This document shows positions 53,572-63,715 of a DNA stretch of 64,000 bases, in pieces. The DNA lies in assembly GCA_946894095.1 (NCBI GenBank), contig OX335659.1:8253501-8317500 (forward strand), given 5' to 3'. The position numbers and the translations under genes were made by a program. Each line of letters opens with the position of its first letter. Positions within the stretch are counted from its first letter, which is position 1. This DNA is from Incurvaria masculella. Taxonomy: Eukaryota; Arthropoda; Insecta; Lepidoptera; Incurvariidae. Under the pieces are notes generated by a model. It searched no databases and was not told the DNA's origin. It saw nothing but the letters and a program-made list of their open reading frames with translations.

Positions 53572-53997
53572 TCTGTGCTAAGGCTCGTAAACTAGTGGCG
53601 CGGGGACTGGCCTAGCGTACCAGAGGTCTGGGTTCAATTCCGACATGCACCACTTTCTTTCTCTTTCAGAGTTCGATAAGTGCGTTTCGTCACGAATGCG
53701 AGCTGCTCCATTGTTCGGGATCCATGTAAAACTGTAGGTCTCTTCCCCTAATAGGTGGTAGGGTTTAAGCCCGCCCGGGTTGTTACCATCGCATTGGATG
53801 AAAAGATGGTCGAAGCGGCAATGAAAAATTGTCCGTGTTTTCCATCCAGTTCAATGTAGCCGTGCTCATAAAAGAAAGGTCCTGGCATGGCACCTAATTC
53901 CTTCGGGAATGTGGTGTATTGGGCTAATATCATAGCCTAATACATCACGGTAGTTGTGTGGTATTAGCCATCCATGTAAGGTTGCATAAAAAAAACT
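53572..53997 (+). mobile_element. R2 SINE, tRNA-headed, best full-length copy
   Basis: Box-A-like AAACTAGTGGCGCGGGGACT, box-B GGTTCAATTCC, then TTTCGTCACGAATGCGAGCT, the body (CCTAATAGGTGGTAGGG, CCCGGGTTGTTACCATCGC, GAAGCGGCAATGAAAAATTG, TTCCATCCAGTTCAATGTAG) and tail GTATTAGCCATCCATGTAAG with A-run at 53988-53996. About 425 bp. It is the reference for defining the family's head and body. Confidence 0.78.
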
Positions 53998-54159
53998 CGC
54001 AGGCAAACAGTACCATACCCTAGCGGTGTGACAGCCTAGCTCGAAATATACAAAAAATAGCACTGCTTTTATCTCAGTCAAGCATGATCTTTGTTCGTGA
54101 GCTATCGAACCAAGGTAGAGCGACAGACATTTCAGTCACCTTGGCTGGCTGTTAGGGCG

Positions 54160-54320
54160 TGCGTCGTAGCTATCGCCGGTCGCTGCCCGCGCCCCTCCCC
54201 CTCCCCTACCGCACCCCCCCCCTCCCGCCGCCGCCCGGCACGCACAATGGCCCCCCTCGACGCCGCCCACCCCCCACCCAACCCTCGCCGCCCCCGCGCG
54301 CCGAGGCAGGGAGGACTTTT
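54160..54320. other. C-rich, CpG-rich island
   Basis: CGCCCCTCCCCCTCCCCTAC, CGCACCCCCCCCCTCCCGCC and CACCCCCCACCCAACCC. The minus strand is G-quadruplex-prone. Frames on both strands are composition artefacts. Confidence 0.5.
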
Positions 54321-54911
54321 GAATGTGGAATGGGGAAGAATCAAAGCTTATTGTAGGTGTCGCATAAGCGACCTCACTCACATTAGAAACGTCAAAATTG
54401 GCATTCCTGTCAAGTTTTATTTACGAGTTTTTATATGCAAGATGTAGGTCATGGAGTCATGATGCAGTTAGAATAACGTTTGCAGGAAAAGAAGAGCTTT
54501 TGTCCCAAAGCTTCATAAAAACAGTCTTCGTAGGGAGCCCGGGCCATCGGTGCCCGAATTATTGCCGGTACGAAGTAATTATTAGTATTATCTTTTCCCG
54601 GGCGGACTCACAGCTGCATGCAATGACCGGGGCAACTATGTTAGGACATGGAGGTGAGGAAATTACGTTAGGATCGTGCAAGCTTTAGCAGATATTTGCA
54701 CGAAATGGCCCGTCAACGAATTTTTACATTTGTAAAGATACATATTTTCAACACGATTATGTTATTTTATATTTCTAAACAAATATGAAAATCCGTGGAC
54801 AGGCGATTTAGTGTATTCTTAAAATGCCTACTCTAATCAATAATGAAAACCTACGACATCGATAATTTTCGATAAATGATTTGTCACTCGTAATAGTGGC
54901 ACAGAGGCTCA
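54321..54911. other. No recognisable feature
   Basis: Small frames only, none recognisable. Confidence 0.3.
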
Positions 54912-55440
54912 GGGCCGAGTGCACGAAAAGACAAATAATCAAAATCAACGGCAACGTACGATTAAACACGTCACTTTGTGTGGACAGTATGGAAGGAACT
55001 CTATTTATTTATTTATTTATTTATTTATTAATATGGCTCACATACAGGATAAATCCGTATTACACAATCATAAACACATTTACAGTATAAAAAACGAACG
55101 AATCATCCTACAGGTAGTGGGCACAGCGTGTACAGTTATAGGTAGTCAGCTAAGAAAGTTTATGTCTACGATTCAACAATATGTTTAAAATAAAATAGTG
55201 AAGCAAGGAAACTGAACAATGTAGTGTAAAATGAATAAATGAGACAATGTAAAATTTAGATGAACACAGTACAAGCTTGATAAAAATATTAACATATTTC
55301 GTTAAGCTAATGCAACTACAAGCAATATACAAGATACTAAAACAGAATGAATACAGGAAACACAGTGCAGTGCAACAATGCAGTTCACTAAAAGTGACGT
55401 GTTTGAACATTGATTAACTCAGCCGTCTCTTCGTGCAATC
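54912..55440 (-). mobile_element. R6 MITE, copy 5, split by a retroelement tail
   Basis: Left part GGGCCGAGTGCACGAAAAGA to CAGTATGGAAGGAACTC (55000), right part ATGCAGTTCACTAAAAGTGA (from about 55379) to CTCTTCGTGCAATC. The separate element at 55001-55378 lies between. Confidence 0.65.
55001..55378 (-). mobile_element. Retroelement insertion with (AAAT)n tail
   Basis: Begins on the plus strand as (TATT)n at 55001-55030, that is an (AAAT)n 3' tail on the minus strand, and is AT-rich without a long ORF. Its position exactly inside the R6 MITE defines it as an insertion; a truncated LINE or SINE is likely. Confidence 0.55.
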
Positions 55441-55776
55441 TCGTAGGGCGGACGGTAGATGCATATCTAGCAAAATTACAAATTACTATTGATATTTTGT
55501 GCATGCTAATGCTATAGTCCCTTTCTACCAATTGCTAGACAGTGATTCACTCCCGATACATGTATGTTATTAACTGTTGATTCCTAGGCCCTTTTAGGAC
55601 TTCAAATGTTATATATATTTTAGTTTTATAATTTTAACAGAAAATAATTAGTCTTACCGTTTTGAAACAGTTGTGGTTGTTGCTCACTTTTTTTACATCC
55701 TAATTGGAGTTTAGGATTTGAAAATATTAAAAGGTTCCTAATTTTTTGCACCACTGACAACTCATTTTTACTCCAG
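55441..55776. other. No recognisable feature
   Basis: AT-rich, nothing supported. Confidence 0.3.
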
Positions 55777-55880
55777 GTAACGAACAGAGACTGTCAAACT
55801 ATGTATAAAAACATTTGATTTTTTTTCAATACAGCGGATGACAGCTCGCCAGCGACTCAGAAGCGAGATTCAAGAGTACG
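55777..55880. repeat. Decayed R15-like element
   Basis: GGTAACGAACAGAGACTGTC, CAAACTATGTATAAAAACAT, GACAGCTCGCCAGCGACTCA and GCGAGATTCAAGAGTACG match 24841-25015. Confidence 0.45.
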
Positions 55881-55929
55881 TCGGAATAATTGGCTACTTT
55901 CAGAATAGAGCACTTTCTCTATCGGTTTC

Positions 55930-56160
55930 CATATTCACATGGCGGAGCGGGAGGGGTCGCGTATCGCTCCCCCACCTAATGCACCCTCGCAAGCCACGCG
56001 CATGCGCCGCAGCGCTGTGAAGCGCGGGAAATAAAAAATCCAAGATGGCGGCAGTGTTGCCAGCGTGGACTCATTTGCGTCGTTCTCGGCCCGCGCGCCG
56101 CACCCCTGGATCTAGCAACATCCCCTGCGCTGCGTGGCTCCCCTGACTCATAATGCCCCC
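55930..56160. promoter_or_regulatory. CpG-rich island, possible regulatory region
   Basis: CATGGCGGAGCGGGAGGGGT, AGCCACGCGCATGCGCCGCA (an NRF-1-like GCGCATGCGC core at about 55999-56008) and CCAAGATGGCGGCAGTG (YY1-like AAGATGGCGGC at about 56042). Both motifs are common in CpG-rich promoters, but no gene start is recognised downstream. Confidence 0.45.
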
Positions 56161-56560
56161 TTTTCATTTCATCTTCGAACCCCTTCAGATTGCCACGTTG
56201 TTCGGTGCCACGTGTTTCAAAAGGGGTCGTTTAGTATCTAGGGGCACGGTCTAGGGGTATGTTTAGAGGATTCAATCCATTTTGGGACTCTTAGATCTTG
56301 TGATCAGCTTTCTAAATATTTTTTCACCTTCGGAATGTTTAACGGTCTTAAACATCGACTATGCACTCACATCGACCGAGTTTTTGGCGCCAAAATCCGT
56401 CTGGCATGCGGGAAAAAATTGGCCTAAGGGCAATTTCGTATTAAATATTATGTCATGGGGCACGGATAGGTAGGTAGTCCAGAATTGAGAAGGACCTAAC
56501 TGGGCAAACAAACGCACGCTGGAGCTACGAGTATTTTGTCCAGTTATTTCGGTACAGCCT
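56161..56560. other. No recognisable feature
   Basis: Nothing supported. Confidence 0.3.
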
Positions 56561-56569
56561 GCAGTGCAG

Positions 56570-56705
56570 CTTGCTTCTCGGACCTCGACGCGTCCGCCCG
56601 CTCCGCGGAGGCGTTCGTGGCGCTCCCCGCGCCCGCCGGCGAGTGTCATTACCTACATGTGGCGGTGGCGGCGCGGAGGCGGGTGGCGACCGACCGGTTT
56701 GTAAA
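56570..56705. other. CpG-rich block
   Basis: CGACGCGTCCGCCCGCTCCG and GGCGGTGGCGGCGCGGAGGC. A 78-codon plus-strand frame (56536-56772) across it is not recognisable. Confidence 0.3.
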
Positions 56706-57955
56706 ACCACATCACACAGCCAACCTACCTACCATGAAACACCCGCCTGTCTCACTCCACGATTATTGTTAAGATAAATAACTTTTATATGGTCCTACCA
56801 TAGATTAATTAATCTACGGGTCGTATAAATTGTTGTTATTTATTGAAATAGGGCTGACTAGCTTAGGATTATGAGCGTTTCACAAGCACATCTTTGAACG
56901 ATCGGATTGGCGGGGCTGGGGAAAACCAGCGAACTGCCAATACAGGTTTGTCAGTGTTTCAAAACCTTCGCTAGTTCTTCAACCAAATCTAGATGGCGCC
57001 TTTAGAAAATTTATAGAAATATTGGAAAATAAATTACATCTAGGGATCCTAGCATAAGAAACAGGATTACTTCAGTATACAGCAGCTAGCTATTGAAAGA
57101 ATAAAAAATATGAACAACGTACTATTAGGCTAAGTTTTTTGGTAATAAATAAATAAATTTGAATTTGAATATTATATGCCACAACGAAATTGACAAATTC
57201 ACATCAAGACTGCCTTTAAATCCAATATGATTGCATTACGTTTTACCACCATGCATTTGGTATTGAGAAGAAACGTATAGATGTGAGGATTCCGCAGAAG
57301 TGATTGCAACACCATTAGTTATTTTTCAACTTTTGAAATAATGGCGTCTTTAAATAGTGACATATAGAAGATATTGTTCTTGTCCTAATCAACAATATTT
57401 TATAATTTGTCGGTATTTTATATCGGTCTCTATTTATCGGTTATTTTATAATTTAATAATTTAGCTTGGTGCTAAATTCTGGTACAATAAAGCTAATTTC
57501 ACATTATATGGTATAAACTGCAAACAGAGTGTAAACGACAGTACTATACACGAAATATACATATATTCGATATTGAACACATTTTTGGTGTTTTTGAATC
57601 GGTGCAAATGACTTTTTTTATATTTATAAAAAATGGACTGTTTCAACAACTCAGAAAGGTTTCAACCGATGTTTCAACAGTATTAAAATGCAAATATCTC
57701 GTAAATTATTAGTCACATTTAATGACGTTTTCACCATTTCACATCGAATACTCCATAAGTTTAAAAAAAGTATCGATAGTCGAATACATTTGTAAATGTA
57801 ATATGTCGCAGCCCACTGGTAAAATCAGACGCATTGCTAGGTGGCCAGTCGTTTTGCAATACACCACCGTTTTGTATAGCGGCTACTTAACCTTTAGCCG
57901 CTTTATAAAGGGGCGAATTCAGCCGTATGGATGATTTGTGAGAAAATCATTGGAA
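56706..57955. other. AT-rich stretch without recognisable feature
   Basis: AATAAATAAATAAATTTGAA near 57143-57163 resembles a retroelement tail; otherwise nothing. Confidence 0.35.
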
Positions 57956-57959
57956 GATC

Positions 57960-58115
57960 ATTGTAGCCCGCGGCTGCCGCCACGCGCCGTCTGCGCCACC
58001 TCCGCGCTGATGCCGCCACCGCACCGCCCGCCTCCGCCCCGCTGCCTCCCCGCCGCGCCGCCGATAGCGTGGTAGAGCAATACCGAAATTTGCCGAATAC
58101 CGCCACGGCCACGGT
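57960..58115. other. CpG-rich island
   Basis: CGGCTGCCGCCACGCGCCG, CCGCACCGCCCGCCTCCGCC and CCCCGCCGCGCCGCCGATAG. No credible ORF. Confidence 0.35.
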
Positions 58116-58904
58116 TTCACAATGTATAGGTAACTAACATCGACATGTAACTAACTACAAATGAATATGAGTCTACGGAATGTACAGTCTTGATCAAAAA
58201 TTGCTTACCATCTGGCAAAAGAGCTAGCTTTGAAATTCGATTACCATGTCAATCAAGTTTACTTACGCAAGCTAGTTGCTAACGCATTGACTTGATTATT
58301 TTAACCCATAAAGCACTGCAAATACACATGCAACGCAATTTCCAAGAGATTCGGCATGTTTCAAAATATATATAATTATTATTTATATTGTAATCAGGGG
58401 CCGTACTGGGCTGTTTTCTTGCAATTTCAAGTTCGAGTAAAACGGACAAGCGGCCGTTTACTCGACCGGTACACACGCTTGAGATGCGAAACTAACATTC
58501 ATTATGTTTGCATTTCACTTGATAGCAACAACTAGTGCAGTGAGACTTTCCTGCGCCTGTTCGGTAAGGCTAATAATTATATTATATTCAGAATGATTTT
58601 TTTAAGTGGTAATTCAGGGCCAAATCAGAAACTATAAGAAATATAAGAGGTAAATAATTTAGCCCGCTATTGTACACTGCTACATGCCGCGACTATGTGC
58701 CTGCGATCTCGCTGCTCTGACTCAAAATTCCCAGAAGCAGTCCTAGTTTGGTTACACCTTTGGGTTACACTTACCTTTCGAAATACCAAAACTCCCATCG
58801 CTCGGGGAACTGGGTATAGGTGTGGCGTAGTAATGTTTGCTAAATTGTCTTCAATTCGATATCCTGTCCCATCTAGAACTGGCAAGCTACTGGAATTGAT
58901 CTGA
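58116..58904. other. No recognisable feature
   Basis: AT-rich; short frames at 58667-59002 are shadows of the adjacent LINE tail. Confidence 0.3.
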
Positions 58905-59135
58905 CTTACTTTTTTTTTGCAATCTTCAGTCTTCTTCTTCTTTTTCTTCTTCAGCCTTTTGTTGTCCACTGCTGGACGTAGGCCTCCCCCAGACTTCGCC
59001 AAGTTGTGCGGTCTCCTGTTTTTCTTTGCCAGTTGTCACCTGCTATCTGACGTATATCGTCTGACCAACGCGCTGGCGGTTTGCCGACGCTTCTTTTCCC
59101 TGGGTAGGGAATCTTCCAGCAATCCATCCGTTTTG
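58905..59135 (-). pseudogene. RTE-type LINE, extreme 3' end
   Basis: On the minus strand the frame reads GKRSVGKPPARWSDDIRQIA, then GDNWQRKTGDRTTWRSLGEA and YVQQWTTKG followed by TGA at 58953-58951. GRPP.RW.DDI....G..W and EAYVQQW are the signature end of RTE-clade ORF2. A GAA-rich 3' UTR and A-run (T-run at 58909-58918 on the plus strand) follow. 5'-truncated retrocopy; a different copy of the clade from the one at 34.2-34.8 kb. Confidence 0.8.
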
Positions 59136-59799
59136 GCCAAAGAGTTCAGAGAAGTCGCTGCGCTCTACTGATTTTGATGATGATTTTTTGACTGATGGGT
59201 TCGAAAGTTTTCATCAGTTTATAGGTATATAATCAACTTTGTTCATCCAACATATGCACAATACGTAAGCTGCTGTGCTGGCCAGCCCGACGTTGCTTCG
59301 ACCAGGCACGTAACGCACTTACATAAAGGAAAGAAAGACGCCAGTTGAAGCAAGCCGGCCGGGGGACCGCGCGTCGCTAACCAGATTCGCGTGAGCGGCG
59401 AGTGAATGTATGCCAGTAGCTCGCGTTTCGGACTAATACTTATTCTGTGCTCCGGAACTATTCTTATTGGGTCATCTTCGGTTACAATGGCCACCTGCTA
59501 TTAAAGCATCGGCAGTCATAATGGACCAAAGGGGGCAAAAGGATAAGACAGAGGATATGCATTTTTTTATAAATTTCCCCACCATTTACGAATGTCGGGG
59601 GGGAGCTTCCCTCCGCCGTCCTCTCAGGCGACACGCCCTGCCACCAGTACATCAACAGCTGAAATTCACTGCCACCGATAGCGTTGGCGATAGCGGCAAT
59701 CGAGAAAGTGAACCGATGTTAGCTAATTTCAGAAGAGTTCATTGGATGGACCCTTGAGCAGCTTCGATGGTTCATTGCACTAAAGCGTCCTGAGCCGGT
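59136..59799. other. No recognisable feature
   Basis: Small frames only. Confidence 0.3.
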
Positions 59800-60135
59800 A
59801 GTCTAAGTTGTCACCTAAATTGGCGTTACGGCAAACCGATCGACTGGCGTTTTCAAATGTATGGAGAAATTGAAGAGCGCGCGCGGCGGGCGTTAAGCGA
59901 ACTAACATTTGCGAGTCCGAGCTTGATTTGACAGCTTACTCAACGTTGCCGTAAATACGTCGACGTTGCGGTTTACGTCCACTCCGCGTTTTCATACAAA
60001 TCGGAAGTCAGCGTTTGACTTTGACAGCTTGAAGAAGTAAAACCACAGAATATCTAGTAAAAACTTGTATGGAGTTTGGAGAAAACGCCAGTCGATCGGT
60101 TTGCCGTAACGCCAATTTAGGTGAGAACTCAGACT
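59800..60135 (+). mobile_element. R5 MITE, full-length (336 bp)
   Basis: Inverted ends AGTCTAAGTTGTCACCTAAA...TTGGCG and CGCCAATTTAGGTGAGAACT...CAGACT. Inner landmarks TGGAGAAATTGAAGAGCGCG, CTTACTCAACGTTGCCGT, CCACAGAATATCTAG. Confidence 0.7.
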
Positions 60136-60146
60136 GCCCACTCTGG

Positions 60147-60355
60147 TCTACTTATGAGATTCTCACCTGTGTGTCACTGGTGACTCGCCGGTGAGTCACA
60201 ACGCTTTCGTGCTCTTGAAATGACAGCCACGTGTTACCCTAGTGTTGTCCCTTTCTAATTATTCTAATTAGAGTGCGACGACACTAATATAACATTTGAT
60301 GTTTGATGACGTCAGGCGAGAGCGTCTCATATCTGTGACGCTTTCCTGAGTAGAT
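60147..60355 (+). mobile_element. R8 element, best-preserved copy
   Basis: Ends TCTACTTATGAG and CTTTCCTGAGTAGA. Contains GTGACTCGCCGGTGAGTCAC (60180-60199), CTAGTGTTGTCCCTTTCTAA, TTCTAATTAGAGTGCGA and GATGACGTCAGGCGAGAGCG. Confidence 0.65.
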
Positions 60356-60460
60356 AGGCTGTGCAGTTGTTACGTGTCTCTGAAACTCGAGAACATCACC
60401 AGTAGGTAGGTAGGTACGACTTTCTTCCTAATCGATCTCCTAGTTTACGTCTCACATGAG

Positions 60461-61735
60461 ATGGGCGATGCGCTCGAAAATCACGGCGAAGGTACGGCTA
60501 TAAACCTGGATATCGCGAAATCATTTGACCGGGTCTGCCCCAAAGCACTCCTTTCCAAGCTACCCTCCTACGGCCTTTCACACCGGATCGCCGACTTTCT
60601 GCATGGCCGCAACAACACGTTTTTCTCTCGTTGGCCGCAACAACAGTATTGGTTGGCGGTTGCTGCTCTAAAGCCACGTCAATGCCGACGTAGGCGTTTT
60701 CTGCTGCAAATTATTCCATTTGGGCGACATTGATTGTCACGCAAATGGCAGCACGGAGCTTGTCAGGTACCCCAGACACCGCCTTTAGTCGTTAGAGATC
60801 CTGAAAAAAGTTTTCTGATGGGAAAGTTTTCTCCAGAACCTCGCTGAGGTACAACTCTGCGGATTCACGACCACATAGGTATTAGGGATTATTGGGGTCG
60901 ACCTGACGCCATATCGAGAATATCCGCAACAGGGCGCGTCAGTAGGTATTTCATTCAAAACTTGCTCCTCTAAATGGCTTGCGTGGAGTATTGTTCGCAT
61001 TTGTGGGACGGCTCAGCTAAGTACCTGCTCCCTGGACTTAAGGTGGCCCAACCCGCTCGTCTCCCCATACAAAAGGGGAAAGAAGATCACGCCCATATTT
61101 CTTGTCAGAGATCCAAAATGTTGCTCAAAATAGCTTTATTTGATCGAACTAGATGTCTGATGACCATTGGCATTGTAAAATGGTGTTTGGTTCCTAAGTT
61201 ATAAGGTCCGAAAGTTCGAATTTTTCGCGCGTTTTATACAATTACTTTGGAGGTGGATTACGCAATGATAAAGTAAGAACATCGTAAAAAGATTAGTCAT
61301 CAGACATAGCTTATTTAAGCAAGATTTATGATCTATTTGGTTTTTGTTAGATTTTTGACTACAGCGGTCGTGGTTTACTTTTAGCTATAAGTCGTCTTGA
61401 AATTAAAATTTTCGTAAATCTTACCAAATCATACACTATGCACATTGTCTTTTTTGTGGACATGTTGCATCTTCCTTATCACGGAGCCTGTCTTATTCTT
61501 TGAAACAGAGAAGGTCCCAGAGCGCAACAGCACGGTTTTGTACCGTGCCCGCGAATGAGTTGGGCCCGCCGGGAAACAGCGTCGGGCGGTGCGACTCGTC
61601 GATGACCCCGAGGCATCCGTGATTTCAGAGACCCTCCAATTTAGAATGATGCAGGGTCTCTCTCTTCGTCTCACTATGGAGATGGCTCGTCGGAGCTGCA
61701 TAGCGCTGTCCTTCCGCCCCCCTTTCTAACAATTA
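60461..61735 (+). pseudogene. Jockey-like LINE remnants, split by an R3 element
   Basis: Three pieces of one ORF2-type protein: GTAINLDIAKSFDRVCPKAL then LSKLPSYGLSHRIADFL (60490-60605), the RT palm motif A region with its Asp pair; VEYCSHLWDGSAKYLLPGL (60980-61041); and KQRRAVRLVDDPEASVISET (61573-61640), the typical C-terminal QRRAVRLVD block. The second and third pieces are contiguous in related LINEs but here are separated by 61042-61573. Sequence between 60610 and 60975 is scrambled. Dead copy. Confidence 0.7.
61042..61573 (+). mobile_element. R3 TTAA element, copy 3, inside a LINE remnant
   Basis: TTAA at 61038-61041 then GGTGGCCCAACCCGCTCG; ends at CCCGCCGGG (61573) without the terminal TTGGGCCACC and second TTAA. 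Otherwise colinear with 29406-29947. Confidence 0.72.
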
Positions 61736-61946
61736 CAAACAGGTAGGCCCTCGGGTAGGCCATTCCACTGAAGAACTTTGTCCTAAGCCAGGTGGAACCG
61801 GAAGGCAGATTTTGGGAGCCCACATAAATGTAATCATCGAGTTCAATGGATACAGATATGAAATATTTGTATACTTTGGCGAATGTGAAGAGCAGTCAAT
61901 GATTAAATAGATATGTTCGAATAAAAAGAATGGTATCAGAGTGGTC

Positions 61947-62303
61947 AGTCTGAGTTCTCACCTAAATTGGCGTTTACGGCAAACCGATGGACTGGCATTT
62001 TCCGTAAAAACGTCAAACTCCATACAAGTTTTTGCTAGATATTCTGTGGTTTTACTTCTTCAAGCTGTCAAAGTCAAATTCGGATTTCCGATTTGTATGA
62101 AACGCGGAGTCGGCGTAAACGGCAACGTCGTCGTATTTACGGCAACGTTGAGTAAGCTGTCAAATCAAATTCAGACTCGCAAATGTTAGTTCGATTAACG
62201 CCCACTGCGCGTGCTCTTCAATTTCTCCATCATTTAAAAACGCCAGAAGGTTTGGCGTAAGCGCCGATTTAGGTGACAACAGTTGTTGGCAGTTACTGGG
62301 ACT
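61947..62303 (-). mobile_element. R5 MITE, near full-length
   Basis: Ends AGTCTGAGTTCTCACCTAAA and the GGTGACAACAGTTGTTGGC...GGGACT side. Inner order (GTAAAAACGTCAAACTCC, AGATATTCTGTGGTTTTAC, GCAACGTTGAGTAAGCTGTC, GTGCTCTTCAATTTCTCC) is the reverse of 59800-60135. Confidence 0.68.
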
Positions 62304-62695
62304 ACAGGCTCAGCAACAGTGTTTGTTTGAACCATAGAGATCCGTGATTTGAAAAGTCACTATCGTGGTTAAGGCATGGAGGTGAAGAAATTAAGGGTGT
62401 CGCTTTAGGTGGAACGATACAATGCGCACAGCACACAAATTGAGGAAAACTTCCTATAACCGTGAATCGATGCATATCTCTACAAGGAAAGAGAAAAGGA
62501 AGAATAAGTATTTCCGCCTTATGGACAAATTGTGCATATACTTGTATGGGATGCCGCAGGGCGAACACTGAAGGTCCAAGTCTGATTTAGTTAATACGTA
62601 ATCATCTACACAAGGATGCCCGTAAAATCCTGGAAAAAGTCACGATGAATACCTACGTATTGTAGTCATGACCGAATGTTGGCAGTAATTTTCCT
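62304..62695. other. No recognisable feature
   Basis: Nothing supported. Confidence 0.3.
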
Positions 62696-62985
62696 CATCC
62701 TATTCTGCGCTACAGCGAGCAGGCAGGGGGGCGGAGCGGCTGAGTAGAGGTCGCGGCGGGCGGCACAGTCGCTGGTGACACATCGTTCACGTGAATCAGT
62801 TGTTCGCCGCGCCGCCAGCGGAGCCGCCTGCTTCTAGAATTTCATGACGTCACCGCGCGTCCGGCTGCCAGGAGAGGCACAAAATAAATAGAACCAGACA
62901 GAAGACGAACGAACGGAAACAGGCACGGGCGAGGGCACGGGGCGCGGGGCGCGGCGCGCGCGGTGGAGTAGCGAAGTATTTATTT
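62696..62985. promoter_or_regulatory. CpG-rich island with CRE and E-box; possible promoter
   Basis: GGGGGGCGGAGCGGCTGAG, an E-box CACGTG near 62789 and an ATGACGTCACCGCGCG CRE at 62845-62860, followed by CGGGGCGCGGGGCGCGGCGC. The cluster of motifs in a CpG-dense block suggests a promoter or enhancer; no downstream first exon is evident. Confidence 0.4.
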
Positions 62986-63715
62986 TATATTCTTTGGCAG
63001 TGTAGCGTTCGACTCACGAAATAATGTTCTGGGGTTCGACTGACTTGTCGAGATCATCGTATAATCGTATAGATCGTATGTACGCGTCTTTGTGTGCGTG
63101 CGCCTATCCGCCCGTTGTATGAACGCTAGGTTTCTGGTTCTGTTTATTTTACTCCGTTGAATGGGGCATTTGAGACATGCATGAATTCGCCCGTCCATGA
63201 AATCTTCAGAATGTGTACAAATACAGGTTTTAAAAATGAATGACTCAGAATCTAACATTTTTTTTTCCCGGAACTTAGGTATTTTGGCCAAAAACACAAA
63301 ATATGCGGTATCATTTGCTGCAAAAATGGCCCGCCAAATTTCTTTTCAATGTCTAATAAAATGGGTTAATAGGTATATATGTGTTCAGGAATCCAACAAT
63401 TTTTTTACACAAAAGCGAGTTTTTTTTTAAAAATACACAGTTTTCGCTCTCATAAAATCGGCAAAATTGGCCAGCCCAATCTGTCGTCACACATTGTTTT
63501 TTAATTCTAATCAGATCGATAATTTCAAAGAATCCAACAAAATTGTTACTGGCAACACATATATTTTGCAAATGCCCAAATAAAGTGAACAGCATAATTG
63601 GCCCGCGCACTTTTTGAAATATAATGACAATAAAAGATATAATCGAAGATACTTTTAACAGAATCCAACAAAAAAGTTACACGACCGTCAGTTTTGCAGC
63701 GTTTAACGCAACTTT
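62986..63715. other. AT-rich stretch without recognisable feature
   Basis: Three short GAATCCAACAA repeats (63391, 63531, 63661) spaced 130-140 bp suggest a weak, decayed tandem array. No gene. Confidence 0.35.

Noticed and set aside
53572..53650. tRNA gene
   Set aside because: Box A and B are present but the cloverleaf is degenerate and the sequence runs directly into a SINE body and A-tail.
56536..56772. 78-codon plus-strand frame as a gene
   Set aside because: GC-rich composition artefact without recognisable motif or supporting splice or promoter arrangement.
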